NCBI GenBank assembly: GCA_030141585.1
Contig: JAQIFP010000053.1
Span: 20,073-34,064 of the forward strand
Length of the DNA: 13,992 nt
Source: Ophryocystis elektroscirrha
Lineage: Eukaryota; Apicomplexa; Conoidasida; Neogregarinorida; Ophryocystidae
Direction of reading: 5' to 3'
In this document: piece by piece, positions 8,806-13,992 of the stretch
How the letters are laid out: each line of letters opens with the position of its first letter
Position numbering within the stretch: position 1 is the first letter of the stretch
Position numbers and translations under genes: made by a program
Notes under the pieces: model-generated
Databases searched by the model: none
The model's input: the letters and a program-made list of their open reading frames with translations, nothing else
Told to the model about the DNA's origin: nothing

Positions 8806-11800
8806 GATCGCGGTCAAAAAAAAATGAAATTATTGCGCCACAGCAAATTCCGTTAAAAAAAGCAGGAAGGCAAAGAAAACCAAATGATAATTTAATTCAG
8901 ACTAAATTAGTATCTGTAGTAAGTTGCAATAATTAAATAAATTGTTTAGAATGATGAGGAGATAACTGATTCGCAGTCTAATAATTTGAAAGTATTTTAT
9001 TATGTACAATTAAATATATAATTTAGGAATCAGCTAAAAAAAAACAATCTTCGGTCAAACGATCTCCTATTGTAACACGACGTAAGATTAATTTAATTGA
9101 TTATTTTTTTACAATTCATTTACTGTCTATGTGATAAACATATTATTACAATTATACAATAATAATCAAATAAATTATGAATTATAAATATGTACAAAAT
9201 ATCCTATAATATTATATATATATTATAATATTAATTAAATTAGTGTACTAATGAAAGATAATACTTTTATTACCAATAACATAGCATAAGTGAATTATAC
9301 TTATCATACTAATATATATATGCGCAAGCACATCTTTATAGATATTTCAACGTGTATCAATATATATATACGTATATATATACATATATATAAACATATG
9401 TATATACATATATATTTACATATATATATACATATATATATACATTATATATACATATATATACTGGAAGTTTGAAATAATATAGGTTTTTTGTAAGTAT
9501 GTATATAATTGTATATGTAATTTTAAATGAAGCAATATTTAACTTATTTATCGTTGTCTCAATTAAGAGTATTAGTTTTTGTATAATTTTTGTATTTGTA
9601 TTGATCTTATGTTTAGCAACTAATCTAATTATTTAGCTCATGTTAATTCAATTTATTGGTAAATATACATTTTTTAAATACCTAACTATTCAAAATAAAT
9701 AATTTATTTTGTTTACTTTTACATAACCCATATTTAAAAGGTGTACACAATAACAAAAGTTATGTAATAATACAAATTTTAACAGAAAGACGGGCACAAT
9801 CAGTAACTGAGTGTTCGAATGATAGTCCCAAAAAAAAAGGAAAGAAAACGTATTCCAAACATAAACAGCCCCCTATAAAACAATCAAATATCTATGATTA
9901 TCGAACAGTTCGTAAAAAAAGTTCAAAAGAAACTAATACTCGGCACAGTGACTCCTCCACTCATTCAGAAAACGAGAACGTTCAATATAAAACCGAAAAA
10001 ACTGAATCTCTTGACAAGCAATATGTAAAATTATTATCTAACAGCGATTTCACCAATAAATTCGTTCCTTACAACGTTATTAAACAAGATATTTTTCCTA
10101 ATAAACCAGTTTTGAATCATAACATTTCATTATTTAAATCAACACCCTTATCAAGTCAATTACATCAAAAAACGTCTAGCAGTGGTAATTTACATGACAT
10201 TTTTATATTATTAATTAAATTATTGATTATATGATTTATTATATTATTAATTAAATTATAAATAAAAATATTAATTAAATTATAAATAAAAATATTAATT
10301 AAATTATTAACTATTACAATATATTGACATATGCAATAAATACAGAAAATACATTATACTATATTTTAAACTAGTGGAGTGCATTTATATGATAAAATAT
10401 ACCTTTTACTTTGTCTTCATTCTATGCAAAAATAATTTTATTTATTTTTGCTATGCAATATGTTTCCATAATTGTTAAGTACATTATACTTATTCAAAAA
10501 CTATAAAATATTGTACGTGTTAATATATTTTTTTTCTTATTAAATATTAGTTCGAGCTGCTTGATGTATTTTAATGCTTTATTTACTGACTTAACTAGCG
10601 TATATTAGTACATTAATATTTATAGTTGCACATTACGGCATTTAAGATTATTTTGTTCTGATTTTATTATATAGGTTTTTCGGATGACTACGATGCGAAA
10701 GAAACAACCTTTCAACCTATCACGCCTCAACGAACTTGGACGGATGATGTTTTAGAAAAAGATGAAGAAATTCTTTCGCAATTTAAGTACACTTCTGAAG
10801 ATTCAATAGCTTTAAACAATCCAAATACGCCCATTTTAAATTATTCTTCTAGCAGTATATATTAAAATGTTAAAAGAGTGTTAGGCAAAGCACAAGAGCT
10901 TTATCAAGAAGTGCTGTCTCCTGCTTCAAAATTTTACTTGATCCATGATATACATCAACTAACGCATCCAATTCCAGCGGTAAAATTATATTATATCACT
11001 ATAAATAGGTTGACGATGAATCTCTAAAACTTCCCCTATCTATCACATTATCCTTGATGAGCAAGCAATTTGCAGGGTAATACATACAGTCTCTATTTCA
11101 TACATAATATTAATAAACTATATATAAATTTGTCGTATACAATTACAGTCATAATTATTTTTTATATTATCATTAATATGATATTTTTAATAAATAATAT
11201 GCATACTTATATATTTGCCATTATACCCTAAAGTAGATATTTCGTGTTATTCAAATAGTATTAATACTCTTTGAACTAAGTAAATAGTATATAATCATAA
11301 TCTTCATTTTTTTATGTAACGTAGATTAGAAGAAGTTATCCGACAACGCCATTTGCGCAACCTTCCTTTATTTTTTGCATCATCTACAGCCAATGGTACT
11401 ATGTCCGTTCAAAAACACGTTGAGCAAATAACAAGACGCAATTTTTCACTCAGTCTACTATGTAAAATTGCATGGATAGCCCCTCATTTAATCTCTTTAC
11501 GGTGGTCTCTAAACCCTCAAAAATCTCACAAAAAACTTTGGGACATAGAAATTGAGCAGCGACCTCTAGACTCTGAAGGTAATCATAAACTATTCAAACA
11601 CAATACATTAGTGTATATAATATATATATATTAATATATATTGTCATAATAATGACAGTTAGTTTTATACATTTTTTGTATATATTGCAACTTTAATATG
11701 ATTTCAAGCGAATTAATTTTGGCATATGAGTTTACAAATTTGTAATAAATTGAATTATATTACTATATCAAATACTAGTTTAGTAGTTTTTGTTAATTTA

Positions 11801-12033
11801 TATAATAAATGATGTAATTTAGGACCTCCCATATTCCATGCGTTACGGGAAACAGCCATTGCACAGCGTGCAGCTGCGTTCCGAATGGCGTGTATTCGTT
11901 GGATTTATTTTGCTCATATCGATTTTATTAAACGTAAGTTTATATTGTGTGTCATAATTGTTGGTAAAACTACATACATAATTATCACAATCTTTTCTTA
12001 AACTAATCATGGGTATAATTTTACAGTTTATAT

Positions 12034-12075
<42 letters not shown>

Positions 12076-13625
12076 TTTTCTTAAAGAGTATATATATATA
12101 TATATAATAATTAGTATGATTTATATTCAGTTTTAACACATTCTTTATAAATCATTTTATTAACCATAATTAATAAAAATAATATTATAATGAGTGTATT
12201 ATTGCTGTAAACTTATGTGTCACATTACTTATTGTATATTGTTTAGGTATAAACCCTTCTTTCCCACATATCTCACTTAAACATTTATCCAGTTGGCATC
12301 CTGATTTTGATTTAGAGAAGCATGTCCCAGGAATTCCTAAAGTAAAATTACCAGATCGGCCTACCCCCGTTAGATCGCTTAGTTTAACTCAGTCTGTATT
12401 GAGAATGGCAAGAACTCCTTCACGTGACACAGTTATAGCTTCCAAATCTGACACAAAATCGGAAAAAAGGGTTACTTCTACAAGGTCAATTGAAAGCTCC
12501 AACACATCTTATGACTGTTTACTTAATAATGAAAATGATGTTTCTACACCATCTATTATACGGCGCTCTGGTGTTCGAGCTTATTCGTCTTCTGTCAATG
12601 ATTTGGAAGACACTGAATCAATAACGCCTCGAAAAAACTTAAGCCATTTGTTAGTCACCCCACCTAGAAATTTAATTACATTGAATAATGAATCAGAAAA
12701 AAATTACTGTACAGATTTGACGTTTATTAAAACTCCTTATAGAGAATCCTTTAAATCTAATATAAAGTCAGCTACTCACTTTATTTTGCCTATTGAAAAT
12801 GTTGAAGAAAAGGAGAACAAAACTCCCGTTTATTCTGTTAACGCGTCAATTTCAAGTTCAAAAAAACCTCTTACCAAACCTTCAGATTCGACAACACCAC
12901 AGCGTAAATTTATCAATGAATACAGCAATATTCGTTCATCACATTTTTTGGCAAAAGAAAAACCGTCTGCTGCAGCCAGCACTGGAGAAACAATAAAACA
13001 TACATTACATGACTGGTTTTTGAATAAATCGAATACAAAATCGCTAGATTTAACAAAAAGCTCTGATCTAAAAAATAACGAAATGCACTCTAAAAAAATT
13101 GTATCAAATTCACAAGAAACTACTCCTGTGGTATATACACAGGAACCCGTTAAATTGAGAAATTCTTCGTTTCAAACCGAAACTATTATTAGCGCAAATA
13201 GACGCTCTGCTTCGCTGAAACGTTCTCAATTTGAAAAAACGTATGAAGTCAAGCAACGCTCTATTAGTTCATTCATACCCGCAAAACCTTTAACTTTAAA
13301 GTCAGCTGAAACCTATAAAACGCCTATACGTCATAAAATGCATCCTACTGAATTAAACACACCTATACGCTCAATTTTCCAAAATCATGAACGTAATCCT
13401 GTTTCAATAAAGTCCATTTTAAATAAACCAAAGTATCTAAGTCACAGCAATCCAAGTCTTTTGGAACAAAATTATCTCAAAAGTCTTTTGCGTACTACCA
13501 AACAAGAGTCCACCCATACAGGAGAAAATCGTGTTGTGTATAGGAATAGTGTAGTAACCCCATATAAACGTTTTTCTACACCTAGATCCTCACATTCCCC
13601 TATACAAATCAGGACACCAGTGTAA
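8790..13625 (+). CDS. Cdt1-family replication licensing factor with long TP-rich tail
   Basis: Ten exons (8790-8918, 8950-8991, 9027-9081, 9786-10184, 10675-10854, 10885-10979, 11009-11076, 11325-11578, 11823-11933, 12247-13625) join in phase and give about 903 residues. Residues 1-268 are basic and disordered. Residues 270-290 (KAQELYQEVLS) match the helix before the Cdt1 fold. LPLSITLSLMSKQFAGLEEV, then VEQITRRNFSLSLLCKIAWI and APHLISLRW, match the CDT1 winged helix that binds geminin in animals. SSWHPDFD (about 459-466) matches the Cdt1 WHPRF motif. Cdt1 loads the MCM2-7 helicase at origins with ORC and Cdc6. The usual C-terminal MCM-binding winged helix is not visible. Instead, residues 470-903 are low-complexity with 14 Thr-Pro sites, nine of them TPx(K/R), plus a PIP-like QRSISSFI. 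Long introns alternate with introns of 29-35 nt. Confidence 0.82.
9082..9785 (+). other. longest intron of the Cdt1 gene (704 nt), microsatellite-rich
   Basis: The donor GTAAGA follows CGA C at 9081, and the acceptor TTTTAACAG precedes AA AGA CGG at 9786 (VTRQ|RRAQS). The interior has a TA/ATATATACAT array at about 9353-9465 and is otherwise A/T-rich. A 61-codon open frame through the array is repeat-encoded Tyr/Ile and not a gene. I see no snoRNA boxes or exon inside. Confidence 0.72.
9353..9465. repeat. degenerate TATATACA/TA satellite array inside intron
   Basis: Runs of TA are punctuated at short intervals by ACATA, ACGTA and ACATTA, giving a quasi-periodic pattern on the scale of about 10-15 nt. 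The region is largely self-complementary and could fold back in RNA or extrude as a cruciform. Confidence 0.8.
10185..10674 (+). other. long AT-rich intron of the Cdt1 gene (490 nt)
   Basis: The donor GTAATT follows AGT G at 10184 and the acceptor ATATAG precedes GT TTT TCG at 10675. It includes the 24-bp tandem repeat at 10246-10309. Nothing else in it looks coding or structured. Confidence 0.7.
10246..10309. repeat. 24-bp tandem repeat, about 2.7 copies
   Basis: Two identical 24-nt units (10246-10269 and 10270-10293), each starting ATTAATTAAATTATAAAT, are followed by a partial third copy to 10309. They sit in an intron of the Cdt1 gene. The exact identity of the two full units points to recent slippage or duplication. 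Confidence 0.88.
10855..10884 (+). other. 30-nt intron that removes an in-frame TAA
   Basis: The donor GTATAT follows AGC A at 10854; the acceptor GTGTTAG ends at 10884. The phase-1 join gives S|KAQELYQ. Unspliced, the frame stays the same but meets TAA four codons on. This is one of the smallest introns in the window. Confidence 0.7.
10980..11008 (+). other. 29-nt intron of the Cdt1 gene
   Basis: GTAAAA...AAATAG lies between GCG and GTT GAC GAT. Its length is not a multiple of three, and reading through gives a stop soon after, while both sides carry Cdt1-like sequence. An intron is therefore required unless there is a sequencing error. Confidence 0.78.
11934..12246 (+). other. AT-rich intron of the Cdt1 gene with TA arrays (313 nt)
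   Basis: The donor GTAAGT follows AAA C at 11933 and the acceptor TTGTTTAG precedes GT ATA AAC at 12247 (FIKR|INPS). It holds clean TA runs at about 12040-12071 and 12090-12105. A minus-strand open frame across it is repeat-encoded and rejected. Confidence 0.75.
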
Positions 13626-13992
13626 TTATAATTAATTTATAGTATATATATTAACTTTAACAATTTATCATTTTATATATAAAAAAATCAATTGTTTATA
13701 TTTACCAAAAAGTATTACCTATATAGATTATATATATATAGGTATTATATAATATATATTATACATATATATTTAAATATAATATATGATATATAATATA
13801 ATATATATATATATATATATATATAATAAATTAAAAATAATTAATAATATAATATATGATAATGAAACAATTTGTATAAGATAAATGAAATTTTAAATAA
13901 TTATCCAAATTGTTTTCGTATGTATAATTATGAGTATATCTGATTTTTTTCTAAATATATTTGTTTTAATGAATGTTAATAAAAAATGATTA
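13626..13992. other. 3' flank of the Cdt1 gene, AT-rich with TA tract
   Basis: No coding signal is visible on either strand to the end of the window. TA runs lie at about 13728-13741 and 13798-13824. An AATAAA at 13825-13830 is a possible but unremarkable poly(A) signal about 200 nt past the stop; at this base composition it may be chance. Confidence 0.6.

Noticed and set aside
8886..8918. N-terminal QTKLVSV of Cdt1 as a PIP degron
   Set aside because: It lacks the two aromatic residues at positions 7-8 and the TD pair, so it does not fit the motif.
9290..9475. Plus-strand open frame of 61 codons
   Set aside because: It is encoded by the TATATACA array in the 704-nt Cdt1 intron, with repetitive Tyr/Ile/His composition.
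10855..10866. In-frame TAA as stop-codon recoding or a broken Cdt1 gene
   Set aside because: A 30-nt intron with good GTATAT and TTAG ends removes it, matching other introns of similar size; all other frames use TAA/TAG/TGA normally.
11843..12139. Minus-strand open frame of 98 codons
   Set aside because: It is antisense to a Cdt1 exon and then crosses a TA-rich intron; the N-terminal part is repeat-encoded.
12793..12996. Second plus-strand frame inside the Cdt1 tail
   Set aside because: It is an out-of-frame shadow of the 459-codon last exon.

Overview
The window is a piece of a very AT-rich eukaryotic nuclear genome. It holds spliced protein genes whose exons join in phase over GT-AG introns, long (TA)n tracts, A/T homopolymers and glutamine (CAA) runs. 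All reading frames use the standard code. The recognisable genes (mitochondrial Pam18/Tim14, a DEK-like chromatin protein, the replication-licensing factor Cdt1) are general eukaryotic genes. Tiny introns, AT richness and 73-145 nt gene spacing would suit an early-diverging fungus or another compact opisthokont, but I cannot place the species. I built the gene models by hand from reading frames and splice signals, without a transcript.

Left half, minus strand (61-6050), four genes in a row. From right to left these are: Pam18/Tim14, a mitochondrial import-motor J-protein, in three exons (6050-5657); a two-pass membrane protein of unknown function (5583-4008); a 110-residue unknown protein (3862-3493) that might instead be the last exons of the membrane protein; and a DEK-like protein (about 3043, or 3190, down to 61). 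The DEK-like protein has a long Q/S/N/P-rich N-terminal half and a C-terminal DEK SAP-type domain.

Middle: 6051-6563 is a divergent intergenic region, probably the shared promoter zone of pam18 and the first plus-strand gene.

Right half, plus strand (6564-13625), two genes. The first is a 463-residue, mostly disordered protein with a C-terminal coiled coil, in six exons (6564-8528). The second is a Cdt1 homologue of about 903 residues in ten exons (8790-13625). Its central winged-helix domain is clear, but the usual C-terminal MCM-binding winged helix is not visible. In its place is a tail of about 430 residues packed with Thr-Pro sites, many of them full CDK consensus sites. This tail is the most interesting feature of the window.

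The other strong theme is gene structure. Introns fall into an ultrashort class (29-44 nt) and a long AT/microsatellite-filled class (about 240-700 nt), often within one gene. The four firmly placed short introns whose length is a multiple of three each carry an in-frame stop. I found no rRNA, tRNA, CRISPR array, transposon, prokaryotic operon or viral gene.
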